Assembly (NCBI RefSeq): GCF_900114435.1
Contig: NZ_FOZK01000002.1
Location: forward strand, 1,178,001-1,242,000
DNA length: 64,000 bases
Reading direction: 5' to 3'
Source: Halomicrobium zhouii
GTDB taxonomy: Archaea > Halobacteriota > Halobacteria > Halobacteriales > Haloarculaceae
The notes beneath the pieces were generated by a model. That model worked only from the letters and a program-made list of their open reading frames with translations. It was not told the DNA's origin and made no database searches. Positions 26,067 to 34,421 of this stretch are shown piece after piece. Position numbers and translations under genes: made by a program. Within the stretch, counting starts at the first letter, position 1, and each line of letters starts with the position of its first letter.

Positions 26067-27164
26067 ATGAGCCGTCAGGAGCCTGTCCAGCGGGAGTACG
26101 CCGTCCGGAAGTTCGAGTCGAGCGACCTCCCGGCGTTCCTCGACCTGCACTCGGAGGCGTTCGATCCGAACTACGGTCCCGAGTGGTTCGCGTGGAAGTA
26201 CGAAGACAACCCCTACGTCGACCACGTCCCAATCTTCGTCGCGGAACGGGACGGTGACCTGGTGGGTGCCCGGCCCTTCTTCGCGCTCGACGTGGCGGTC
26301 GGCGGCGAGCGAGCGCTGGCGCTCCAGCCCGGGGACACGATGGTCCACCCCGACCACCGGCGTCAGGGCCTGTTCACCCGGATGACCGAGGCTGCGATCG
26401 AGACGTACAGTGACGGGAAGCCGGCCTTCTTCTTCAACTTCCCCAACCACCGCTCCGGGCCGGGCTACCTGAAACTCGGCTGGCAGTCGGTCGGCGAAGA
26501 GACGACGTACTACCGGATACAGAACACGAACGCGTTCGGACTCGACGAGTCGCCGGCGTGGAAGTCGGTGACCGGCGCCGCCGGACTCGCACTCGGCGGC
26601 TACAACCGGCTGTCGGACCTGCGGACCCGGTCCCCCGACGGCGTGACCGTGCGGCGCTACGAGTCGGTCCCGGTCGAGACCATGGCGGATCTGGCGGCCA
26701 GCGAGTCGTCGAGCGGCATCCACGTCTGGCGGGACGAACGGTTCTACGACTGGCGCTTCGACACCCCCGCCTGGGACTACGCGACGTACGTCGCCGAGCG
26801 GGACGGCGAGCCAGTCGCCGGGATGGTCGTCGGCACCGCCGTCGAGTCCGGGCTCCGCACGACGAAGGTGACCGACGTCGTTCCGACGCCGGACGGGGAG
26901 GCGACCGACGCGCAGGACGCGCTCCTCCACCGGCTGGTTCGCGACTACGCAGAATCCGACGTCCTGGCCGCGCCGTCGGCGCTGTCGCGGTCAGCGCTCG
27001 GGCGTGCGGGGTTCCGGAGCGACGACCGGCCGCCGCTGGGCAGCGTCGCGAACCCGACGACGCACGTCGTCCGGTCGCTGACCGGCGACTGGACCCACAA
27101 CGGCGTCGACATCACCGACGCGTCGAACTGGCGGCTCACCTTCTCCGAACAGGATACGAGCTAG
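26067..27164 (+). CDS. GNAT family N-acetyltransferase, copy 2
   Basis: A protein of 365 aa, paralogous to the previous gene along its whole length. Blocks such as DNPYVDHVPIFVAERDGDLV and MVHPDHRRQGLFTRMTEAAI are almost the same, while the middle and C-terminal parts have diverged. The two lie 63 bases apart with an AT-richer gap, so each may have its own promoter. A tandem duplication with later divergence is the simplest history. The substrate is unknown. Confidence 0.85.
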   Translation: MSRQEPVQREYAVRKFESSDLPAFLDLHSEAFDPNYGPEWFAWKYEDNPYVDHVPIFVAERDGDLVGARPFFALDVAVGGERALALQPGDTMVHPDHRRQGLFTRMTEAAIETYSDGKPAFFFNFPNHRSGPGYLKLGWQSVGEETTYYRIQNTNAFGLDESPAWKSVTGAAGLALGGYNRLSDLRTRSPDGVTVRRYESVPVETMADLAASESSSGIHVWRDERFYDWRFDTPAWDYATYVAERDGEPVAGMVVGTAVESGLRTTKVTDVVPTPDGEATDAQDALLHRLVRDYAESDVLAAPSALSRSALGRAGFRSDDRPPLGSVANPTTHVVRSLTGDWTHNGVDITDASNWRLTFSEQDTS

Positions 27165-27197
27165 CGGAGGCGCGATGGCCCGGGTCACGCCGACTTC

Positions 27198-28004
27198 CTA
27201 TTCGTCGTGGTCCACGGACGGGTGCATCGTCGGCGGTTCGACGGCAGGGTCCTCGAAGTATTCCCGCATCGTCTCCGCCGATCGTTCGGCCCGTCGCTGC
27301 CACTCCGCCTCGTCGATCTCCTCGCAGCCGGGCGGGACCTCGCGCCCGCGGCCGGTGAAGTACCCCTCCGGTGCGACCCAGTCGTTGTAGAACGGCACGT
27401 CCGAGTCCTCGACGACGGTTCGGCCGACCGTCGCGCCGTGGCCAGCGGCGACGATGGCCTGGTGGTACGTGCCAGCGAGGCGGCCGGCGGCGTAGATGCC
27501 GTCGACGGCCGACCGGCCGAACTCGTCGACGTCGACGTAGCGCTTGCTCCCGCGGTCGATCAGGCCCAGGTCCAGGTCGTCCAGGTAGGCGGCGTCGGAC
27601 CACGAGGCCGCGACGACGCTGTCGGCGGACAGTTCCCGCCCGTCTTCCAGCGAGACGGTGAAGGCAGTACCGTCGTCACCGTTGGACCCGCCATCGCCGT
27701 CGGGTCGCATCTCGTCCTCGGAGTCGTCGTCGACCGGAGTGACGTCCACGGCGGTCCCGTCGACGAACGCCGCGCCCGCCGCCTCGACCTGGTCGCGGGT
27801 CATCTCCAGCAGCAGTCGCGCGTTGATGCCCGCGGGGAAGCCGGGGTAGTTCTCCAGGTGGGCGTTGCGCGCGAGGATCGGTTCGCCGGCCGAGACGACG
27901 CGGGTCGGGAGTCCCGCTCGCGCCGTGAACAGCGCCGCCGAGAGGCCGGCGACGCCGCCGCCGACGACGACGGTCCGTGGTGGGTCCGCTGGGTCGGAAG
28001 CCAT
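27198..28004 (-). CDS. Thioredoxin-reductase-like flavoprotein without redox CxxC
   Basis: A protein of 268 aa from the ATG at 28004. It opens with an FAD-binding GGGVAGLSAALFTARAG motif and has ENYPGFPAGINA, as in thioredoxin reductases. It ends with the second FAD motif DGIYAAGRLAGTYHQAIVAAGHG. The catalytic CxxC of thioredoxin reductase, normally in the middle domain, is absent, and the NADPH-binding domain is much shortened; the protein is about 50 residues smaller than TrxR. A role as an FAD oxidoreductase of unknown partner is likely. The C-terminal 60 residues are an extra acidic segment. Confidence 0.85.
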   Translation of the reverse strand: MASDPADPPRTVVVGGGVAGLSAALFTARAGLPTRVVSAGEPILARNAHLENYPGFPAGINARLLLEMTRDQVEAAGAAFVDGTAVDVTPVDDDSEDEMRPDGDGGSNGDDGTAFTVSLEDGRELSADSVVAASWSDAAYLDDLDLGLIDRGSKRYVDVDEFGRSAVDGIYAAGRLAGTYHQAIVAAGHGATVGRTVVEDSDVPFYNDWVAPEGYFTGRGREVPPGCEEIDEAEWQRRAERSAETMREYFEDPAVEPPTMHPSVDHDE

Positions 28005-28064
28005 GCCAGTGGCTCGGACGGGACCGCTTACCAACCTGCCGGATCCGTCGATACCACGGCGTCG

Positions 28065-28538
28065 TTACCCGGCTCTCGCCGCGATAACGAGCCCGGCACC
28101 GACCATGGCGATTCCGGCCAGGAGCGTCCCGCTGGCGACGAGGGCCGTGGCCTCCACCAGCCCTGCCAGCGCAACGCCGCCGAAGAGGGCGCCGACCGTG
28201 CCCGTGACGGCAACAGCGCCCGCGGCGGCGAATCGCCAGGTTCCGAGCGCGCTCGTGTCGTAGCGCGCGCGGACCAGCGACGCGGTCCCGGCAGTGACCA
28301 GTCCCAGCGCGAGGACGAACGCGACGACGTGGACTATCCCCGGCCCGTGGGGCGCTTCGGTTTCGCCACCGGTCACGACGTAGACGCCCAACAGCGGGAA
28401 GTAGAGGAGGTATCCCGGATAGCTGAGGAACTCCGGGCCGATATCCAGGACGACCGGTCCCAGGAGGACGGCGGAGGCGACTGCGGCCAGGAGCGCGTCG
28501 CGGAGGAAGACCGGGATGGCGCGGTCGTGGGCCGACAT
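28065..28538 (-). CDS. Membrane protein, unknown function
   Basis: A protein of 157 aa with four to five hydrophobic segments separated by short loops. A short N-terminal cytoplasmic start (MSAHDRAIPVFLRDALLAAV) precedes the first helix. The composition matches haloarchaeal integral membrane proteins, and the Gly/Ala-rich last helices suggest tight packing. I do not recognise a family. It lies between the TrxR-like flavoprotein and trpB on the same strand but is separated from both by 60-90 bases. Confidence 0.7.
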   Translation of the reverse strand: MSAHDRAIPVFLRDALLAAVASAVLLGPVVLDIGPEFLSYPGYLLYFPLLGVYVVTGGETEAPHGPGIVHVVAFVLALGLVTAGTASLVRARYDTSALGTWRFAAAGAVAVTGTVGALFGGVALAGLVEATALVASGTLLAGIAMVGAGLVIAARAG

Positions 28539-28631
28539 GGTGGGGTGTGATCACGCGTCTGACATACGTCTTCTCGTCGATTCGACGCGACAGAAGTCGC
28601 CGGCGGTCACCGAAGGATACCCGCTCTGTGG

Positions 28632-29804
28632 TCAGTCGAGGTCGAACTGGGCCGCCGCGGTCTCCATGTCCTTGTCGCCGCGCCCGCTCAGGTTGACGAG
28701 CAGCGTGTCGTGTTCGCCCTCCTCGGCGAGTTGCTTCGCCAGCGCGATGCCGTGGGCCGACTCCAGCGCGGGGATGATCCCCTCGGCTTCGCTCAGTTCC
28801 CGGAAGGCCGCCAGGGCCTCGTCATCGGTGATACCACGGTACTCACAGCGGCCGACTTCGCGGAACATCGCGTGTTCGGGGCCGACACCGGGGTAGTCCA
28901 GGCCCGCGGAGACGGAGTGGACCTCGACGTCGTCGTCGATGACGCGCGTCTTCATCCCGTGGAGGACGTCCTCCGTCCCGGTGTCCAGCGGCGCGGCGTG
29001 GCGCTTCGAGTCCGCGCCCTCGCCGCCGCCCTCCCCGCCGTAGAAGTCGACGTCGTCGTCGTCGCGGAACGCGTGGAACAGTCCCATCGCGTTCGAGCCG
29101 CCGCCGACGCAGGCCACGGCGGCGTCCGGGAGCTCCCCGGTCCGCTCCAGGAACTGCTCGCGGGCCTCCTCGCCGATGACGGACTGGAAATCCCGAACCA
29201 TCCGCGGGAATGGGTCCGGGCCGACGACGCTGCCGACGAGGTAGTGGGTGTCCTCGACGTTGCCGGCGAAGTCCTCCAGGGCGGCGTCGACGGCGTCGGC
29301 CAGCCCCTCGTCCCCGCGAGTAACCTCGTTGACCTCCGCGCCCATCAGGCGCATGCGGAAGACGTTCATCGTCTGGCGCTCGACGTCCTTCTTCCCCATG
29401 TAGATCTCCGTGTCCAGGTCGAACAGCGCGCCGACCATCGCCGTCGCCGTGCCGTGCTGTCCGGCGCCGGTCTCGGCGATGAGCCGCGACTTGCCCGCCT
29501 TCTTCGCCAGCAGGGCCTGGCCGACGCAGTTGTTGATCTTGTGGGCGCCGCCGTGGAGCAGGTCCTCGCGCTTGAGGTAGACGTCCGTCCCCCACGCTTC
29601 CGAGAGGTTCTCGGCGTGGAACAGCGGCGTCGGCCGGCCGGCGTAGTCCCGGAGGACTGCGCGGAACTCCGCCTGGAACTCGTCTGTGGACGTGACGTCC
29701 TCGAACGCGGCAGCCAGGTGCGCCAGTGGTTCTTTCATCACGTCTGGCACGTGTCGCCCGCCGAACTGTCCGAACTCGCCCGAGCGCTCCTCGTCGTTAC
29801 TCAT
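28632..29804 (-). CDS. trpB: Tryptophan synthase beta chain
   Basis: A protein of 390 aa, full length. The PLP lysine is K89 in GGAHKINNCVGQAL, the catalytic glutamate is E111 in LIAETGAGQHG, and the phosphate-binding loop CVGGGSNAMGLF is intact. It joins indole and serine to make tryptophan in the cytoplasm. No trpA, trpC or other trp gene lies nearby, so this copy is either the sole beta chain far from trpA or a second one. The glycine-rich GGEGGGEGADSK segment differs slightly from typical VEAGGEG. Confidence 0.95.
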   Translation of the reverse strand: MSNDEERSGEFGQFGGRHVPDVMKEPLAHLAAAFEDVTSTDEFQAEFRAVLRDYAGRPTPLFHAENLSEAWGTDVYLKREDLLHGGAHKINNCVGQALLAKKAGKSRLIAETGAGQHGTATAMVGALFDLDTEIYMGKKDVERQTMNVFRMRLMGAEVNEVTRGDEGLADAVDAALEDFAGNVEDTHYLVGSVVGPDPFPRMVRDFQSVIGEEAREQFLERTGELPDAAVACVGGGSNAMGLFHAFRDDDDVDFYGGEGGGEGADSKRHAAPLDTGTEDVLHGMKTRVIDDDVEVHSVSAGLDYPGVGPEHAMFREVGRCEYRGITDDEALAAFRELSEAEGIIPALESAHGIALAKQLAEEGEHDTLLVNLSGRGDKDMETAAAQFDLD

Positions 29805-29926
29805 ACGTCACACCGTATGCCGGGTTGCCTACAAAGCTCTATGGACCGAGCGCTCCCCGCCCGCGGCGCGACGTGACAGTTCGCCGAAGGACGAACGCTC
29901 AAGGCGGAGCGTACCGATGGACCCAC

Positions 29927-30457
29927 GTGGACAACGTCGAGGTCAGTACCGTCGTCTACCTGCCGCCCGCTGAGGTCTACGAGTTCCTCCTGGACTTCCC
30001 GGGCTACGCGAAGTACTCGAAGTACCTCGAATCGGTGCGCCAGGACGGCGACGGCGCTCCCGGGACCCGGTACGACCTGCACCTCGCGTGGTGGAAACTC
30101 TCCTACACGGCCCGGTCGGAAGTGACCGCCGTCGACCCGCCGGAACAGATCGACTGGAAACTCGTCAAGGACATCCACGCCCACGGGCACTGGCGAGTCG
30201 ACCCGGTACCAGAGGCCGCACCTGCCGGCGAGGACCACGCCTCCCGCGTCACCCTCTCGATCCGGTTCGACCCCGACACGGCCGATTCGGGCACACTCGA
30301 CATGCCGCGACTCGTCTCGCTCGACTGGGTCATCGGCAAGGTGAAACCGCTCGTGCAGGACGAGGCCGAACGGATCGTCGAGCGCATCGTCGCCGACCTC
30401 GAGGGTGAACCCCGCGAGGTCGACCTGGAGATACACACGACGCCGGACTCGGTGTGA
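29927..30457 (+). CDS. START-like/SRPBCC (CoxG-like) lipid-binding fold protein
   Basis: A protein of 176 aa from the GTG at 29927 (VDNVEVSTVVYLPPAEVYEF). The upstream in-frame codons overlap the trpB promoter region and are not convincing. The pattern VYLPPAEVYEFLLDFPGYAKYSKYLESV is the helix-grip opening of SRPBCC proteins (landmark only), with a long C-terminal helix at LVQDEAERIVERIVADL. Such proteins bind hydrophobic ligands or help assemble membrane complexes. It is divergent from trpB. The ligand is unknown. Confidence 0.85.
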   Translation: MDNVEVSTVVYLPPAEVYEFLLDFPGYAKYSKYLESVRQDGDGAPGTRYDLHLAWWKLSYTARSEVTAVDPPEQIDWKLVKDIHAHGHWRVDPVPEAAPAGEDHASRVTLSIRFDPDTADSGTLDMPRLVSLDWVIGKVKPLVQDEAERIVERIVADLEGEPREVDLEIHTTPDSV

Positions 30458-30494
30458 TACGCGGGAAGAAACGGACTCGGAACGGTCGTCGTCG

Positions 30495-31163
30495 CTACGC
30501 GTCGGGCTGTTCGTAGTCGCCGCCGAACTTCATGAAGAAGTACGCCAGGCCGAGCGTCGCCGCCATCACGAACGACGCCGCCACGCCGAGTGATTTGGCG
30601 CTGTCGGGGAGCGTGGGCCCGCCGCCACCCTCGCCGCCAGTCGGGACAGTGGCGTAGTCGGAGCCGACGACGACGGCGCCTTTCATCCCCTGGCCTTCGT
30701 GGGGTTCACAGACGTACTGGTAGATGCCGTCTTCCTCGATGGCGACCTCGTAGTTGACGCCCGCTTCGGCGACCGGGTCGCCCGAGTCGATGGTGCCGTC
30801 GCTGCTGACGGCGTTGTGCGCGCCGCCTTCGCCGGTCCATTCGAACAGCAGCGTGGCGCCGGGGTCGACGTGGACGGCTGGCGGGTCGAACGCGAACGCG
30901 CCGCCGTTGCCCTCCGCACCGACGGTGATGGTGACTTCGTCCTGGCCAGTGGCGTCGGCGGTCGACCCGTCGAAGTTGTCGACGTTGCTGAACCACGTCC
31001 CGTAGTCCGGTTCGCCACCACCGCCACCGCCGCCACCTGACTCGTTTCCGCCGCTCTCGTTCTCCTGGGCGGCGCCGGCTCCCGACGCGGCACCGATAGC
31101 CGCGGCGCCCGAGGCAGCGTGCAGGAACGTTCGGCGCGACACGTCCGCTGTACCGTCGCTCAT
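30495..31163 (-). CDS. Halocyanin-like blue copper protein with a Tat signal
   Basis: A protein of 222 aa from the ATG at 31163. It begins with a twin-arginine signal (SRRTFLHAASGAAAIGAASG), exported folded. A Gly/Glu-rich linker and a plastocyanin domain follow, with the copper ligands His (GGAHNAVSS) and Cys-His-Met in QYVCEPHEGQGMKG. A C-terminal membrane helix (around residues 195-215) anchors it outside the membrane. It should shuttle electrons in respiration. A large inverted repeat (31214-31270) lies in its upstream region. Confidence 0.93.
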   Translation of the reverse strand: MSDGTADVSRRTFLHAASGAAAIGAASGAGAAQENESGGNESGGGGGGGGEPDYGTWFSNVDNFDGSTADATGQDEVTITVGAEGNGGAFAFDPPAVHVDPGATLLFEWTGEGGAHNAVSSDGTIDSGDPVAEAGVNYEVAIEEDGIYQYVCEPHEGQGMKGAVVVGSDYATVPTGGEGGGGPTLPDSAKSLGVAASFVMAATLGLAYFFMKFGGDYEQPDA

Positions 31164-31213
31164 GTGCTGGCGTTGGGAACCGCCCGTAGTGAATCCACCG
31201 TTTCGCAACGACC

Positions 31214-31270
31214 TTTTTTCGTGGGGGGAATCGCGCTCGCCTCCGGCGAGCGCTCAACCCCCCACAAAAA
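31214..31270. repeat. Long inverted repeat with G-tract arms
   Basis: The left arm is a T-run followed by GTGGGGGG (31221-31228). The right arm is CCCCCCAC (31258-31265) followed by an A-run, with one unmatched base between the tracts. Inside sits a perfect 9-bp hairpin with a TCC loop (31233-31253). The whole could fold as one long cruciform just upstream of the halocyanin start. Confidence 0.7.
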
Positions 31271-31286
31271 ACGTCGATGAAAAAAG

Positions 31287-31389
31287 CCGCTCACTCACTG
31301 CGTTCGTTCGCGGTGTCCAACGGAGTGCAACGACGTTGGGCTCGTCAGAGCTACGCTCTGACGGTGAACCGGCTCGCTTCGCTCGCCGG
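31287..31389. repeat. Triloop palindromes with tandem TC/TC mismatches
   Basis: 31287-31313 has CCGC/GCGG ends, two successive TC/TC mismatches spaced by AC/GT pairs, and a TGC loop. 31317-31322 and 31334-31339 pair as CCAACG/CGTTGG. 31343-31363 is a perfect 9-bp hairpin with a TAC loop. 31369-31389 is CCGGC, TC, GC, TTC, GC, TC, GCCGG. On the minus strand the loops read GCA, GTA and GAA. Confidence 0.75.
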
Positions 31390-31485
31390 ATGCTCTACCG
31401 CGACAATGGCAGCAAAAAACAATTCTCTGACGCTATTCCACTGCTTCCGCAATCCCTTTTCGTCGCCTTCCCTTCGGTTCTGGTG

Positions 31486-32322
31486 ATGGCTACCGAACAG
31501 ACCCCCGAGAGCGCACCGCTCGCACAGGAGATGCCGATGCTGGGACTCGGCACCTGGCAGAACGAAAATCCGGAGCAGTGCGCGGAGAGCGTCAGGACGG
31601 CCCTGGAGATGGGATACCGTCACGTCGACACGGCACAGATATACGGCAACGAGGCCGCCGTCGGCGACGGCATCGCCGCGGCGGACGTCCCCAGGGAGGA
31701 CGTCTTCCTCGCGACGAAGGTGTGGAACGACAACCACGCCCACGACGACGTGATTTCGAGCACCGAGGAGAGCCTCGACAAACTCGGCGTCGACTCCGTG
31801 GACCTCCTGTACGTCCACTGGCCGTCGGCGAACTACGACCCCGAGGACACCCTGTCGGCGTTCGCCGAACTGAAAGACAGGGGGCTGATCGACCGCATCG
31901 GCGTCTCGAACTTCGAGCCCCACCACCTCGACGCCGCGCGCGACGCCGTCGACGAACCCATCTTCGCCAACCAGGTGGAGATGCACCCGCTGCTTCCACA
32001 GGAGGAGCTCCGCGAGTACGCCGCGGGGACCGACGTCGAACTCGTCGGCTACTCCCCACTCGCCCGCGGGCAGGTGCTCGACGTGCCGGAGATCCAGGAC
32101 GTCGCGGCGAAACACGGCGTCAGCGAGGCCCAGGTCAGCCTCGCCTGGCTCCGCGAGAAGGGCGTCACCGCCATTCCGAAAGCGACCAGCCGGGACCACG
32201 TCGCCGACAACTGGGCCAGCCTGGGCCTGGAGCTCGACGACGAGGACGTCGCCGCTATCGACGGCATCGACCGCACCGACCGGCAGGTGAACCCCGGTTT
32301 CGGGCCCGATAGCTGGGACTGA
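31486..32322 (+). CDS. Aldo/keto reductase, copy 1
   Basis: A protein of 278 aa from the ATG at 31486 (MATEQTPESAPLAQEMPMLG). The catalytic tetrad is visible: Asp and Tyr in HVDTAQIYGNE, Lys in LATKVWND and His in LYVHWPS. The NADPH-binding end has AIPKATSRDHVADNWAS. It is a TIM-barrel oxidoreductase reducing aldehydes or ketones such as 2,5-diketo-gluconate or methylglyoxal; the exact substrate is unknown. It is closely related to the second AKR at 41744-42550. Confidence 0.93.
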   Translation: MATEQTPESAPLAQEMPMLGLGTWQNENPEQCAESVRTALEMGYRHVDTAQIYGNEAAVGDGIAAADVPREDVFLATKVWNDNHAHDDVISSTEESLDKLGVDSVDLLYVHWPSANYDPEDTLSAFAELKDRGLIDRIGVSNFEPHHLDAARDAVDEPIFANQVEMHPLLPQEELREYAAGTDVELVGYSPLARGQVLDVPEIQDVAAKHGVSEAQVSLAWLREKGVTAIPKATSRDHVADNWASLGLELDDEDVAAIDGIDRTDRQVNPGFGPDSWD

Positions 32323-32443
32323 CCGATATCGGACGCGCCGGCCGCCCGCCGACGGCCGTTTCTATCCCGCCGCCGTCTCCCTTTTTGTCACTCAGAGTGC
32401 CCGTGCGAGAAGAGTTAAAGGCCGGGCTGTCGAACGAATCCGT

Positions 32444-33187
32444 ATGTCCGTCGGGAACGAGCCGGGTATCGTCGGGGGGATACAGATCGACCTGCAACGG
32501 CTCCACGAGACGTGGATGGAGATCGTCTGGCCGCGCCAGCGCGGCGCGAACGACACCGTCCTGGGCAAGTGGACGCCGAACACGCAGGGCCAGATGCTCC
32601 TCTACCGCGCCTGGTCGGCCCTCGGTGTCCCGGTCATCGCGATAGTCTACCCGCTCGTCCTGCTCGGCGCGGTCGTCCGCTTCCAGACGCGGCGCATCGA
32701 CGGGACGGCGACTCGCCTCGGCCTCGTCGGCGTCGTCCTCCTCTCGCTGGTCGTCTGGGGCGCGCTGACGGCGCTCGCACAGTTTCAACTCGACGTGGCG
32801 GCCGGCGGCGTCGTCGCCATCGCGGCCGCCGGCGGCGTGGCGACCGTCTCCGCGGCGCTCGCTCTCGCGACCCGCCGCGTCGGCGGCCGGGGAACGACGG
32901 TGCTCCTGTCCTACCCGTTCGCGATGACGGCCATCTTCCTGCCGCCCGTCGTCGCGGCGCTGTTCTCTCCCGCGATCGGTGACGTCATCCTCCCCGGGAG
33001 CCGCGACTTCGCGAACGTCCTGCTCGACAACGTCGCCCGACCGCTCGGCCTCTACGAGTTCTTCGTCGGTAACTTCTCCATCGAGGGCGTCGGCTACGCG
33101 CTGATGTGGCTCGGCATCTCCGTCCCGCTGGGTTGGATTCTCGGCCTGCTGGTGACGCTCGCCGACGCCGTCCGCCCGACTGAGTAA
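32444..33187 (+). CDS. Membrane protein, unknown function
   Basis: A protein of 247 aa with about six hydrophobic segments. The first 50 residues are soluble and include WMEIVWPRQRGANDTVLGKW, a conserved-looking interfacial segment. A TATA-like AGTTAAAG lies about 30 bases before the ATG, so the transcript has almost no leader. I do not recognise a family. It is followed 38 bases later by a tiny two-helix membrane protein that may be its partner. Confidence 0.75.
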   Translation: MSVGNEPGIVGGIQIDLQRLHETWMEIVWPRQRGANDTVLGKWTPNTQGQMLLYRAWSALGVPVIAIVYPLVLLGAVVRFQTRRIDGTATRLGLVGVVLLSLVVWGALTALAQFQLDVAAGGVVAIAAAGGVATVSAALALATRRVGGRGTTVLLSYPFAMTAIFLPPVVAALFSPAIGDVILPGSRDFANVLLDNVARPLGLYEFFVGNFSIEGVGYALMWLGISVPLGWILGLLVTLADAVRPTE

Positions 33188-33225
33188 CTGGTACGTTTTT
33201 CACGCATCGTCGCTAACTCGCCCCT

Positions 33226-33417
33226 ATGGAGTTCAACACGACCGTCACGGGCGCGGTGTTCGTCGTCCTGTTCGCAATCCTGGCCGGCGGCACGCTCACG
33301 AGCGGGATGCCGACCCCGATCACGATGATGATACTGCCCGGTCTACTGGTGTTCATGCTCCTGACGCTGTTGCTCGGCGTCAAGCACGGCGAGTACCGCG
33401 CGCGCGGCTCGCAGTGA
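33226..33417 (+). CDS. Small two-helix membrane protein
   Basis: A protein of 63 aa starting MEFNTTVTGAVFVVLFAILA, with two membrane helices (about residues 8-25 and 33-51) and a short basic tail (KHGEYRARGSQ). Small proteins of this plan occur next to membrane genes in haloarchaea. A T-rich TATA-like stretch (GTTTTTC) lies about 30 bases upstream. No function is known to me. The stop codon is followed at once by an 18-base tandem repeat. Confidence 0.7.
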   Translation: MEFNTTVTGAVFVVLFAILAGGTLTSGMPTPITMMILPGLLVFMLLTLLLGVKHGEYRARGSQ

Positions 33418-33452
33418 TTTTCGGGTACTGAGCAATTTTCGGGTACTGAGCA
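33417..33452. repeat. Perfect 18-bp tandem repeat after a stop codon
   Basis: ATTTTCGGGTACTGAGCA occurs twice without a gap (33417-33434 and 33435-33452). The first copy begins with the last base of the TGA of the small membrane protein gene. The T-run in each copy on the plus strand could help stop transcription of the upstream gene. Confidence 0.85.
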
Positions 33453-33500
33453 GGCCCAACCGCCGACCGCCGGCTGACCTACGGTGCGCCGTCGGCCGGG

Positions 33501-34253
33501 CTACGGTGCGGCGTCGTCCGGCGAAATAACTCGTTCTTCGGGGACCTCCTCGTCGTCGGCAGCGACTGCGACCGTGCCTGTTTCTCCCTCCCCGAGGAGA
33601 ACTGTCGCGCCCGCGCGCATGGGCGCGAGCAACCCCGCAACGATGGCTCCGGGCTGGGTGACCGGCGCCCTGAGCGCGACCCTGTCCTCGGCCGTCAGGT
33701 CGAACTCCGAGACGACGCGGTGGCTCGCGGCGAGCAGGTCGCCGTGGGTGTAGGTCCTGTCCGCGGCGAGCACCGCGTTTTCGGGCCCGAACTCGCCCGG
33801 GGGCTGGAGCGGGTTCTCGCTCCAGGCCTCGCGTTCGAGGTGGGCGATCCGGGGATCCTCCGGCGGACCACCGTAGGCGATCGGTTTGGTGCCCGGTCCC
33901 GCCTGGTAGTCGTCCATCCAGTCGCTCGGGGCGATCAGGACCTTCGAATCGACGGCGCCCGGCGGATCCACGTCGACGACGGCGCCGTCGAGGGCCGCGC
34001 CGAGGAACGCCTGGAACGCGTCGGGGGACTCGCGGATCCAGCCCGGTTCGTCCCCGGCCGTGGGCGCCTTCGGCCCAGCGACGATGGCGACGCGCGCGCC
34101 CTCCCGGACGCCGTAGTGGCGGAGGAGGTTCCCGACCTTCCACGCGTTCGTACAGAAGTCCCGGTAGCTGAAGGGGGTGGCTCGCTCGGCGGGCTCGAAC
34201 AGCGCGCCCTCGCGCTCGCGTCCCTCGGCGACGAGATCCACGATCGTCTGCAT
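33501..34253 (-). CDS. Truncated AMP-binding (acyl-CoA synthetase-like) protein
   Basis: A protein of 250 aa from the ATG at 34253 (MQTIVDLVAEGREREGALFE). It resembles only the first half of adenylate-forming enzymes: ATPFSYRDFCTNAWKVGNLL and GVREGARVAIVAGPKAP match the start. It ends with a beta-strand-rich part (VVSEFDLTAEDRVALRAPVT). The ATP-binding P-loop (TSGTTGxPK), the YGxTE motif and the catalytic C-terminal lysine are missing, so adenylation is unlikely. It reads as a complete, stable ORF with no frameshift, so it may be a ligand-binding paralogue and not a pseudogene. Confidence 0.75.
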   Translation of the reverse strand: MQTIVDLVAEGREREGALFEPAERATPFSYRDFCTNAWKVGNLLRHYGVREGARVAIVAGPKAPTAGDEPGWIRESPDAFQAFLGAALDGAVVDVDPPGAVDSKVLIAPSDWMDDYQAGPGTKPIAYGGPPEDPRIAHLEREAWSENPLQPPGEFGPENAVLAADRTYTHGDLLAASHRVVSEFDLTAEDRVALRAPVTQPGAIVAGLLAPMRAGATVLLGEGETGTVAVAADDEEVPEERVISPDDAAP

Positions 34254-34421
34254 GGCCGGAGATTCGCCGTCGGGGGAGATAGTGGCGACGATCGGTCTCG
34301 CCCGTTCGTCCGCGACTGGTGGCAACTTTCGTACCTCCCACTCGCGACACACGCTGCGTGTACTCGGCAAACCCTGTTACTCTTTTGACAGTTGCGGTCG
34401 AACGCTCGATCGATCTGTGCT

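Larger units (their letters stand above)
31164..31485. other. Divergent non-coding region of 322 bp with five palindromes
   Basis: No coding pattern. It holds the divergent promoters of halocyanin and the aldo/keto reductase, a G/T-tract inverted repeat (31214-31270) enclosing a perfect hairpin, and three more hairpins up to 31389. The stretch 31413-31470 is AT-richer and probably contains the AKR promoter. Confidence 0.65.
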
